The position numbers and the translations under genes are program-made. A stretch of DNA of 17,430 nucleotides from Verrucomicrobia bacterium UBA3761 (GTDB taxonomy: Bacteria > Verrucomicrobiota > Kiritimatiellia > RFP12 > UBA1067), in assembly GCA_002371135.1 (NCBI GenBank), contig DFGB01000040.1, positions 3,205 to 20,634 of the forward strand, read 5' to 3'. The notes under the pieces were generated by a model. It had not been told where the DNA came from. It worked only from the letters and a program-made list of their open reading frames with translations, and did not search any database. This document shows positions 1 to 6,600 of the stretch, in pieces. The stretch's first letter is position 1, and each line of letters starts with the position of its first letter.

Positions 1-1
1 G

Positions 2-628
2 GGGTGCAAGACGCGGACGGCGTTCTATGCCGAACGCGTCTATCATGCCGAGGGGCATTGGCCGAAGGAATCGACGGACGAGAGCGGAAAGTGGACGCTT
101 GATTTCTATGCATCACGGGACGTTTCCGACGTGTCGGAGTATTGGTGGGACTCTTGGCGCAGGGCCGAGTGTAGCTTTGTGTTGAAGCGCCCCGACATGA
201 GGCCGGTACGCAAGCCCGGCGAAGGGCCGAGGGATATGGTCTTTTACTGCGACCTCGGCACGTGTTGGTGGTGGGAGGGGATATTGAAGGACTACTGGGG
301 CAAAGGCGACAAGAAGGTGCCGACCCACTGGATAACGCATTGGGTCGGGGAGGGTCCGGAACCATCTGGTGACTTCGACATGAGCTGGGTGCCACGCATA
401 CAATATGGCAACCTCATTTTTGTCTCGAAGGAGGATGCCGAGAAATATCTTGCCCCGTTCCGAAAGAATAATCCGTTTGCGTATGTCGCTCCAGACGGAA
501 GCTGGTACGCAGCTTCGTGGCTTGACGCGAAATACGTCTCGGTCAATATCTACAACATCCTCGTCAAGCCGGAGTTCGAGCCGCGCCTCGACGAGCCATG
601 TCCGTCCGATGTATTCAAGCACGACTGA
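2..628 (+). CDS. Hypothetical protein, 5' end outside window
   Basis: The reading frame is open from the left edge to TGA at 626-628, giving at least 208 codons. A GTG at 131 could be read as a start, but the frame upstream of it has the same composition and no stop, so the gene very probably begins before the window. The protein is rich in aromatic residues (many W, Y and F) and I recognise no domain. The first visible residues are Gly-Cys-Lys, followed at once by mature-looking sequence. This could be a lipobox cysteine of a truncated lipoprotein signal, but the residues that would show it are missing. The next gene starts 16 bases after the stop behind a good ribosome binding site, so the two are probably co-transcribed. 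Function unknown. Confidence 0.75.
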   Translation, partial: GCKTRTAFYAERVYHAEGHWPKESTDESGKWTLDFYASRDVSDVSEYWWDSWRRAECSFVLKRPDMRPVRKPGEGPRDMVFYCDLGTCWWWEGILKDYWGKGDKKVPTHWITHWVGEGPEPSGDFDMSWVPRIQYGNLIFVSKEDAEKYLAPFRKNNPFAYVAPDGSWYAASWLDAKYVSVNIYNILVKPEFEPRLDEPCPSDVFKHD

Positions 629-631
629 CCG

Positions 632-638
632 AAAGGAG
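632..638 (+). promoter_or_regulatory. Ribosome binding site of the lipoprotein gene
   Basis: AAAGGAG lies 6 bases before the ATG at 645. It fixes this start over the more upstream in-frame start at 405, which lies inside the preceding gene. Confidence 0.8.
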
Positions 639-644
639 CACCCC

Positions 645-1259
645 ATGAAACCCTTTGCACGAATGATTCTCGTCTCATCCCTCGCGCTCGCGGCGGGGTG
701 TGTGAGCAGAATAGATATTGAACACTGGACGCTTGAGCCGTGCGATGCCGCGACAACCGCCGAGATTGCGCGGTTTGTCGAAGAGGGCGCGAGCAGGGAC
801 TCTCGTGTTTGGAACGACAATGTTCCGTATGAGGAGCGGGAACGGCGGCGATACAAGCTGCGTGACGGAACGACGATAGCCACTGAATCGTCGCCTATTC
901 GTTTTGGCACGAATACGGTCTGCGTGGCGGTTGCGGCAACGAGCGAGGGCGACTACATACAGATTGCCGACTCGATGTTCAAGATTACGGAAATCCTTGG
1001 ACGCCATCGCGCCGGTTGGGGTTACATACTGCCGTGCGCGGCGTCGTTCGGGAGCGGCGAGGACGAGCGGCTGGTGGTCGTGAAGGCGCCGCGCACATAC
1101 CACAACTGGTCGCAGGTCTATGTCTTCGACCAAAGTTTCAAGTGCGTGTGGGAGAGCGAGGAGATCGAGGATCGCGGCGGTCGTGCGTGGGCCCAAACGC
1201 GGCAAGAAGGCGCTCATTCGCTGTCACGGCAACGCCGAGGACGCGCTCTCGACGCTTGA
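645..1259 (+). CDS. Putative lipoprotein of unknown function, 3' end probably disrupted
   Basis: The start is the ATG at 645, behind AAAGGAG. The N-terminus is a lipoprotein signal: positive residues (K2, R6), a hydrophobic stretch, then LAAGC with the candidate lipidated cysteine at residue 19, so it should be anchored in a membrane. I recognise no domain. The mature part has alternating strand-like segments, for example VYVFDQSFKCVWESEE near residues 160-175. From about position 1180 the frame changes character: the last ~25 codons read QTRQEGAHSLSRQRRGRALDA and overlap, in another frame, clear alpha/beta-hydrolase sequence. The native C-terminus is therefore probably lost, through a frameshift or a deletion that joined two genes. 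The signal and start are secure; the stop at 1257-1259 is likely accidental. Confidence 0.7.
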   Translation: MKPFARMILVSSLALAAGCVSRIDIEHWTLEPCDAATTAEIARFVEEGASRDSRVWNDNVPYEERERRRYKLRDGTTIATESSPIRFGTNTVCVAVAATSEGDYIQIADSMFKITEILGRHRAGWGYILPCAASFGSGEDERLVVVKAPRTYHNWSQVYVFDQSFKCVWESEEIEDRGGRAWAQTRQEGAHSLSRQRRGRALDA

Positions 1260-1809
1260 TATGCTGGAACTGCTCGCGGAAGGCGGCTACACGGTCGCGT
1301 CCGTGGATTATCCGGGCTATGGGCTTTCCGACGGCTCGCCCGACGAAGCGGGGTGCTACAGAAATGTCCACCGGCTCTATTACTGGCTCGTCGAGACGCG
1401 CGGGTTCAAGCCGGAGGACATCATCGTCGATGGTTTCTCCACCGGAAGCGGACCCGCCGTAGAGCTTGCGGCGGCGAAACCAGTCGGCGGACTTATACTC
1501 GAGGCGCCGTTTCTTTCCGCGCCGCGTGTCATGACGAAGGTTCGCATACTGCCTGTCGAGCCGTTCCCGAACCTGAAGCGCATCGGCGACGTGAAGTGTC
1601 CGGTGCTGTTCTTCCACGGAACAAGCGACCGCGTCATACCGTATGAGCATGGCATGGCGCTCTTTGGACTTGCGCGTGAGCCAAAGCGGTTCGTCTCGAT
1701 TGATGGCGGAGACCACAACGACTTCCCCGCCGTGATTGGCGTCGACGAATATCTGCGGGAAATCAGGAACTTCGCAGATTCTTGCGGTAGGCAGGAGGGG
1801 CAGAAATGA
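1120..1809 (+). CDS. Alpha/beta hydrolase (serine esterase-like), N-terminus missing or out of frame
   Basis: The core of an alpha/beta-hydrolase fold enzyme is clear. The oxyanion-hole segment is RCHGNAED, the nucleophile elbow is GFSTG with its Ser codon at 1438-1440, the acid is in TSDRVIP (Asp codon 1627-1629), and the catalytic His is in GDHND (codon 1714-1716). The triad is complete. The pattern resembles the broad COG1073/BEM46-like group of small hydrolases; the substrate cannot be told. The family usually has about 50-80 residues with two or three strands before the HGN motif. Here recognisable sequence starts only at about 1180 (VVRGPKRGKK). The ATG at 1120 lies inside the lipoprotein gene, has no convincing ribosome binding site, and gives an Arg/Ser-rich leader unlike a hydrolase strand. 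The gene is thus either 5'-truncated or the second half of a frameshifted fusion. Confidence 0.75.
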   Translation: MSSTKVSSACGRARRSRIAAVVRGPKRGKKALIRCHGNAEDALSTLDMLELLAEGGYTVASVDYPGYGLSDGSPDEAGCYRNVHRLYYWLVETRGFKPEDIIVDGFSTGSGPAVELAAAKPVGGLILEAPFLSAPRVMTKVRILPVEPFPNLKRIGDVKCPVLFFHGTSDRVIPYEHGMALFGLAREPKRFVSIDGGDHNDFPAVIGVDEYLREIRNFADSCGRQEGQK

Positions 1810-1812
1810 AGG

Positions 1813-1908
1813 AACCGCAGACCAACGCAGACTGGCCTTCGCTAACGCTCGGCCAATGTAAAAACAGCGCAAGCGTTAGCGCAGCGCAGTCTGCGAAAGT
1901 CTGTGGTT
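1813..1908. repeat. Long imperfect palindrome (three-segment hairpin)
   Basis: Three successive arms pair symmetrically. 1813-1822 pairs with 1899-1908 (10 pairs, one G-U). 1826-1833 pairs with 1888-1895 (8 pairs). 1840-1849 pairs with 1872-1881 (10 pairs, CGCTAACGCT/AGCGTTAGCG). The arms are separated by equal-sized internal loops of 3/3 and 6/6 bases, and the terminal loop is 22 bases. CGCAGAC occurs twice in the left arm (1816-1822 and 1826-1832). The element begins 3 bases after the hydrolase stop. No T-run follows it on the plus strand, so it is not a classic intrinsic terminator. It may be a REP/MITE-like dispersed palindrome. Confidence 0.75.
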
Positions 1909-1928
1909 AAAAAACACGAAGGGGGCAA

Positions 1929-1954
1929 AAGGGTCAGAGCCTATTGACATAGTA
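1929..1954 (+). repeat. Left terminal inverted repeat
   Basis: The 26-bp repeat begins AAGGGTCAGAGCC and contains ATTGACATAGTA. It matches the reverse complement of 2325-2350 except at three positions, two of which are an adjacent CT/TC swap. Confidence 0.75.
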
Positions 1955-1970
1955 TTATTGATATAGTAGC

Positions 1971-2270
1971 TTATGCCAGCTTGTACTCCTGTCTGGGCGA
2001 TTTCGGACTGTCCGGATCGGTTCTTTCTATCATGCCCCTCTCCATCAGCGGCCTCAGGTAGTATCTGGGAAAGTGGATTGGGCTCCTGATGCCGACCGCC
2101 GCCCTTAGCGCAGACGGCCGCATGGGCCCGTCGACAAGGAGCTCCTGTATCCTCTTCGCCGTCCTCTCGCTTCCCTTCCCAAGCCCTATCCCGACTTTGT
2201 CCGGGATGTCCAGCCGAGGATCTGCCTTTGAGCGGAAAGGCGATGCGCCGCGCCCAGCCCGGCACTCTTC
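1971..2270 (-). pseudogene. C-terminal winged-helix fragment of an unidentified protein
   Basis: On the minus strand, one frame reads from just after an in-frame TAG (2271-2273) to TAA at 1971-1973, about 99 codons. Its downstream part is clearly protein-like: a helix with ERTAKRIQELL, then IRSPIHFPRYYLRPLMERG, MIERTDPDSPKS and the end RQEYKLA. This is the pattern of the C-terminal winged helix found in AlbA/COG2865-type ATP-binding regulators and some Fic-type proteins, where RERYLKPLLEAGLIE-like and SRLQKYR-like segments are usual. There is no start codon before a mid-domain ATG and no ribosome binding site, so only the tail of a longer gene survives. It lies wholly within the inverted-repeat segment, which suggests truncation by transposition. 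The family assignment is from memory and moderate. Confidence 0.6.
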
Positions 2271-2275
2271 CTATT

Positions 2276-2320
2276 CCGCTTTTGCTAACTACAACTGTCC
2301 GCTTTTGCTTTCACCGCGAC
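2276..2320 (-). repeat. Direct repeats resembling an IS21-family end
   Basis: CCGCTTTTGCT occurs at 2276-2286 and again at 2299-2309. On the minus strand the stretch reads TGTCGCGGTGAAAGC, then AAAAGCGGACAG, then AGCAAAAGCGGA. Ends starting with TG and carrying repeated GAAAGC-AAA-GCGGACAG-like units are characteristic of IS21-family elements. No istA or istB is present. The assignment is inference. Confidence 0.4.
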
Positions 2321-2324
2321 ATTT

Positions 2325-2350
2325 TACTGTGTCAATGAGCTCTGACCCTT
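2325..2350 (-). repeat. Right terminal inverted repeat
   Basis: Reverse complement partner of 1929-1954. Read on the minus strand it starts AAGGGTCAGAGCTC and continues ATTGACACAGTA. 23 of 26 positions match. Confidence 0.75.
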
Positions 2351-2396
2351 CATTCCACATGCCCAGACCCGGAGAAATGATCCTTGCAATTGGTTT

Positions 2397-2804
2397 CTAC
2401 TTCCTACTTTGCTGCTCTTCACGCGAAGCGCGAAGCGCGCGCTGCCAGACAGCCTCCAGTTTGGCGCGTTGGGCGGCGGCCTGCGCTTCCGTTTTCGCGC
2501 CGGCCTTGAGAAGCGCCTCGTTACGCCGAAACCGCTCGTCTAGGCTGCGGCGAAGCGCGACGAGGTCTGGCGGCAATGGCGGGGGAAGCGCGAGCAGCGA
2601 GCGCATCCTGACCTGCTCCGCTTCCGGGAAGATGGAAAGCGGATAGCCGCGCGAACCGATCACAGCCACACCGTTCGAAATCGCCGTCAATTCGCCGCTT
2701 ACGGCGCGTCCGGTGTGGTTGGTGAACGAACCTGCCGCCGCCGCGCTATTCAAGACGCAGGCGATAAAGGCTGGAAGCGCCTTCCTTGTAAAGATATACT
2801 GCAC
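2397..2804 (-). CDS. Small exported protein with SHD1-like domain
   Basis: The 135-aa frame runs from a GTG at 2804 to TAG at 2397-2399. Residues about 26-70 (SFTNHTGRAVSGELTAISNGVAVI, then GYPLSI and AEQVRMRSL) fit the SLA1 homology domain 1 pattern: WT..G..i.A.l....g.v.l..G....v....L. This small beta domain is common in secreted Planctomycetota/Verrucomicrobiota proteins. The C-terminal half is a charged, Ala/Arg/Glu-rich helix (residues about 80-130). The only possible starts lie between an in-frame TAA near 2846 and the domain, so the N-terminus must overlap the end of the upstream gene by up to 59 bases. That overlap frame happens to encode a signal-peptide-like TRK, hydrophobic core, NSAAAA. 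Either the overlap is real or the gene lost its 5' end in a deletion. It is last in the five-gene minus-strand run. Confidence 0.65.
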   Translation of the reverse strand: MQYIFTRKALPAFIACVLNSAAAAGSFTNHTGRAVSGELTAISNGVAVIGSRGYPLSIFPEAEQVRMRSLLALPPPLPPDLVALRRSLDERFRRNEALLKAGAKTEAQAAAQRAKLEAVWQRALRASREEQQSRK

Positions 2805-3594
2805 GGATTTCTGGATCCTCGTCTTCTGTTATGAGATAATTCTTGGCCGGTGCGCCGGGCATAGGGTCGGTCTGGTGCTGGCGATGCTCGAACGACATTC
2901 GGTTTTCCCCGTCGGTCGCTGCCCGTTCGGCGGAGTAGGCACGTCCACGTCCCGGCAGGAACGTAGCCTCCATGACAGACTCGTTGCCCTCCACCTCGCG
3001 CCACGAAAGAATCTTCAGTCCGGCATCCGCAGAATCGAATGCGTCCGTTCCGGCAAGGTACTCTAGGTAATTCGACACGCCGTCGCCGTCGTAGTCGGCA
3101 TTGGGGTCGTAGTCCGAGATGGAAAGTCCCATATCCTCGAGATCCCAGCGGATGTCGCGCAAATACTGGTCGGCCACACCCTTGCCGTTGGTGCACACCG
3201 CCGCCTTGAGGTTGAGCTTCAGCGTGCGTCCGGGACTCGCGGCGGAAACGGTGAAATTCGTGTCGGAATAGACCGCCGCGCCCGTATCGACTTCGACGGC
3301 GAGCGTATCGCCGAACTGCGCCGCCGTCGAGACCTCCTTGTTAGACATCGGCACCGCCACGGAGTAGTTCGCGGAAGTATCTTCGCCGAACGAACCAACC
3401 GCGCTCCGCGCAAGGAGAAGCGAACCCTTGCGCACGCGCACCTCCGCCGATTTAAGTCCGGCGCAATCGTAGTCCACAACCCGCCCCGTGAGGACGAACG
3501 GCGGCAGCGCTACGGACGGGTCGCCCGCAAATGCGACTGCCGCACTCAGCAGTGCAACGGCGAATGACGAATGACGAATGTCGAATTCAAACAT
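2746..3594 (-). CDS. Exported protein with TSP3/EF-hand-like calcium loop
   Basis: The chosen start is the ATG at 3592-3594, 8 bases after a GGGAGAG ribosome binding site (282 aa). A signal peptide follows (hydrophobic FAVALLSAAVAFAG, residues about 10-24). Residues about 30-130 look like an Ig-like or carboxypeptidase-regulatory-like beta domain (FVLTGRVVDYDCAGLKSAEVRVRKG). Residues 163-184 (DPNADYDGDGVSNYLEYLAGTD) are a typical thrombospondin type 3/EF-hand-like calcium loop, of the kind placed near the C-terminus of many secreted proteins in this group of phyla. A short strand-rich tail follows. The first codons are made of tandem heptamers (3561-3588). The gene sits 49 bases after the giant gene and is probably in the same operon. 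Exact role unknown; probably an accessory surface or secreted protein. Confidence 0.8.
   Translation of the reverse strand: MFEFDIRHSSFAVALLSAAVAFAGDPSVALPPFVLTGRVVDYDCAGLKSAEVRVRKGSLLLARSAVGSFGEDTSANYSVAVPMSNKEVSTAAQFGDTLAVEVDTGAAVYSDTNFTVSAASPGRTLKLNLKAAVCTNGKGVADQYLRDIRWDLEDMGLSISDYDPNADYDGDGVSNYLEYLAGTDAFDSADAGLKILSWREVEGNESVMEATFLPGRGRAYSAERAATDGENRMSFEHRQHQTDPMPGAPAKNYLITEDEDPEIRAVYLYKEGASSLYRLRLE
3561..3588. repeat. Tandem heptamers within signal-peptide codons
   Basis: Four head-to-tail 7-mers: CGAATGA, CGAATGA, CGAATGT, CGAATTC. On the coding (minus) strand they encode residues EFDIRHSSF of the exported protein. Seven is not a multiple of three, so gain or loss of a unit would shift the frame. 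Confidence 0.8.
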
Positions 3595-3602
3595 AGTATT
3601 TT

Positions 3603-3609
3603 CTCTCCC
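3603..3609 (-). promoter_or_regulatory. Ribosome binding site of the calcium-loop protein
   Basis: GGGAGAG on the minus strand, 8 bases before the ATG at 3594. It supports this start over the ATG at 3618, which would place the site inside the coding region. Confidence 0.65.
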
Positions 3610-3610
3610 G

Positions 3611-3641
3611 CTTTTCACTGTTCACCTTTTCACCTTTTCAA
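3611..3641. repeat. Short CTTTTCAC direct repeats between operon genes
   Basis: CTTTTCAC occurs at 3611-3618 and 3626-3633, with a near copy, CTTTTCAA, at 3634-3641. They fill most of the gap between the giant gene's stop (3644) and the next ribosome binding site. They do not form a hairpin and there is no sign of a terminator, so transcription probably continues into the next gene. Confidence 0.7.
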
Positions 3642-3643
3642 CT

Positions 3644-6600
3644 TCAGTTCCCAGACGTCGCGTATGTCTTGAGCCCAAGCTCGATATCGGCGACGCCCGG
3701 ACGATCGATCACGCCGTCGCGGTTCGAGTCTTCGCCGTTGACGAAGATGGAGAGCGCGCGGGCACGGTCTTCCGCATTTCCGCCTAGGAGCTGTCCCGCC
3801 GGGATTATCATCACCCACTTCGTATTCCAGGCGCTGCGCCCGACGAGACGCGTGGAGGCGAGAGCCTTGTCATCGTCATCCTCGTCCGCGATGAGCGCGC
3901 GGAACGACGGCAGGCGGCGAATCTTCGCCATCGCGTCGATACCGCCGGAGTAGCCCGTATATGTCGGGATCCAGTCCGTGTCGTCAAGTTCGGTTGCGCC
4001 GATTGCATAGGGGACGGGAATCACCTGATCGGCGACGTTCCAGTCGAGAACCGTCCCGTTCTCGCCGCCGCCGGGGATGCGCATTCTGTCCGCGCCCGCA
4101 GGGACGAGATAGACGACCGGCGTCGCGGCGAGCGAGTCCGTCGGATAGCCCGTGAACTTCACGCCAGCTCCGGCAATCTTCGTGGCGTAGTAGGAGGAAT
4201 CGAGCGCGTGGTCGCCGGCCTCGAGATCTTTGCCGAAGAAGTTCTTCGCGAAGTCGATCGTCGAAGTGAAGCGGATCACGAGCGCCGGCTCCTTCGGCTG
4301 AAGCGCGGAAGACGAAGCGATGGACTGGCAGAAGCGGGTGTATTCGGGGACGGTGCGAATGTCGTCCACGATGCACTTCGAGAGCGCCTTGCGCCAGTCT
4401 GCGTCGCCTGTTTCGCCGCCGTCGATGCGGAAGAGTTCGCGCCTGAGCGAGAACCACGTCGCGTTGCCGTCGGGGTTGTTGATTCCGAGGCGCGGCTTGA
4501 GAACGAGGTAGTTCGCCTGCATCCTCGCGAGAATGTCCGCGAGTCCCGCGTCGCCGTATCCGGCGTTCATGACGGGCTTGCCGTCGTCGTCGAACACGCC
4601 GAGGGCGCGCGCGCCAATGATCTCGGCGCGGAACGCATCGCCGGAATTGCGGTCTGCGGAGAGGAGCGTCGTCTCGTAGTCGTAGACCTGCGCGGCCATG
4701 TAGACGTACTTCTGCGCGAGATCGAACGCCTGCGAGTAGCGCGTGAGCGCCTCGCACTGCGCCTGGCGCATGAACATGTCGTGGTATCTGAGGCGGATGA
4801 GCCTGTTGACCCTGCGCGCGCGGGTCTTCTCGCGTTCGGCCTGGATGCGGTCGCCCTCGGCGACGGTGGTGTCGAAATTCTCCGCCGCGGCCACCATCGC
4901 GGCCCATGCGGACTTCACTTCGGCCGCGGCGCCGGAGAGGTCGGCAATCGCATCCATCGTTTCGTTGAAGGCGGACTTCTTCGCCTCCGTCCACGAAGCG
5001 CGGGCCGCCTCCATCTGGGCGCGGGAAGCGAACTCCTCCTGCGCCATCTCAATATCGTTCTTAATGCCGTCCATCATTTCGCTCAGCCCCTTGAACGCCG
5101 CCTTCATGCCGACTGTCGTGCCGCCAGCCGCCGCATAAAGCGCGAGTCCAGGCGTAAAGCCGGAGGCGAGTCCAACGGTAAACGCCGACATCTCTGACAC
5201 TTCTTGGAAATATGTATCGCCATCCTCCAGAAACTCTCCGGACATCTTGAAGGACGAAGAGGCGTTCTGCGCAATCATCTTCAGAACGCAGTTTGCGACG
5301 CCGAACCTGAAGCGCAGCTGCTCGTGGTACCAGGCGTCCTCCTGCGCAGTGTAGACGGTCTTGATCTGGTCGATCTTCGCGGAAAGTCGGCTGTACTTGC
5401 CGTCATACGCGGCGCAGGCGTTCTTCCAGTCGACGTAGGCGAGAATGTACGCCGTGTAGTCCTCCTGGATCTTGCCGCACGAGCGGCGCGTGCCCTTGAT
5501 GCTGTCGGGCTTGACGACGAGTCCATTGGCCGAGAGCTGGTAGGTCATCGTGTCCCTCGTGGAATACGAACCGCTTTCCATGAAGGATTTCATGGACTCG
5601 TATTTCCATCCGCCGGACGAAGAGTCGTAGCGGACGACCGAGACGGGCTTTATATCGTCGGCGCCGGTTATCCCGAAAAGGGAGAGGTCCATATACATGT
5701 AATGGTAGATGTCTGGTCCGTCGTAGCCCTGTGGATACGTCCCCGTAGGCCCGATGTCGTCCTCGTACGGCGTGCCGTAGATGGCGATGAGCTGCGTCTT
5801 GTAGTCCGTTTCGGACTCCAGCGCGAAGTCGTCTTCCACGAGTTCCGCGTCTTGCACCTGGCGGAGGACCTTCGCGGCGGTCTGGGCATGATCGAGCATC
5901 TTCGCCGCGTTGCCAAGGGCGGTCTCGGCGCGTTCCGCGATCTGCTCGAAGTGGGTGGATGTGCCGTCCGCGACGCCCTCGGGCGAAATGTCGAACGGAA
6001 CCGCCGCGTCGGAGAGTCCGAGCGGATTCATTCCGGCGTCGAGCCTGTCGAGCTTGCGCTGGATGGCGTCCACCTCGCCAGGAATCGTAACAAGGTCGTT
6101 CGCCGTGGCGCGGTTGATCCGGAGAAGTCCCTCGTCATCGAACACGACGTCGAGCCCGCTTTCCTTGACCGTCAGCCAGCGCGGGCTTTGAAGTTTCCAC
6201 GGCACGTCGCCGCCGGGCGTCTCGTCGGGCAATTCCGCCACCGCCGTGGATTCGGATATTCCCCTCGTGTAGGCGAGAAGGTCTTCACTGCGCGGGTTCA
6301 CGTACGCCCTCTTGGCATGGAGTTTCGCCGTCGGACGATATCCCGCCCAGAAGCGCAGTTCGGAGGCGACGCCGTCGAATCCGCCGCTGCCGACCACGAC
6401 ATCGGGATCGTCCAGAGGAATCTCGCCGAGCGACACGTTCGCGACTTCCGCCCCCGCCTCGTCGATTATGCGCAGCGCGTATTGTCCGTCCGTGCCGAGC
6501 GAAACGGCGTAGAGCGCGTTTGACGGGACGTTTTGCACGGTCTCAAGCGCGACAGGCCGGTATGCCATGCCGTGGCGGTAGCGCAGGCTTGTCGCTTCAA

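Larger units (their letters stand above)
1929..2350. mobile_element. Small inverted-repeat-bounded element or remnant (~420 bp)
   Basis: The segment is bounded by 26-bp terminal inverted repeats, 1929-1954 and 2325-2350, which match at 23 of 26 positions and begin AAGGGTCAGAGC. Inside are a minus-strand coding remnant (1971-2270) and, near the right end, direct repeats typical of an insertion-sequence end. No transposase is present and I see no clear target-site duplication in the flanks. It could be a non-autonomous element, the eroded scar of a larger one, or a pair of REP-like sequences of the kind mobilised by REP-associated tyrosine transposases; I infer the last only from general appearance. 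Confidence 0.55.

Noticed and set aside
1813..1908. Intrinsic terminator for the hydrolase operon
   Set aside because: The hairpin is long and interrupted by internal loops, and the plus strand is followed by TTAAAAAACA rather than a T-run.
1876..2265. 129-codon minus-strand frame over the inverted-repeat element
   Set aside because: Its translation is Gly/Arg-rich and featureless, whereas the neighbouring frame reads a clear winged-helix C-terminus. It also crosses the left terminal repeat.
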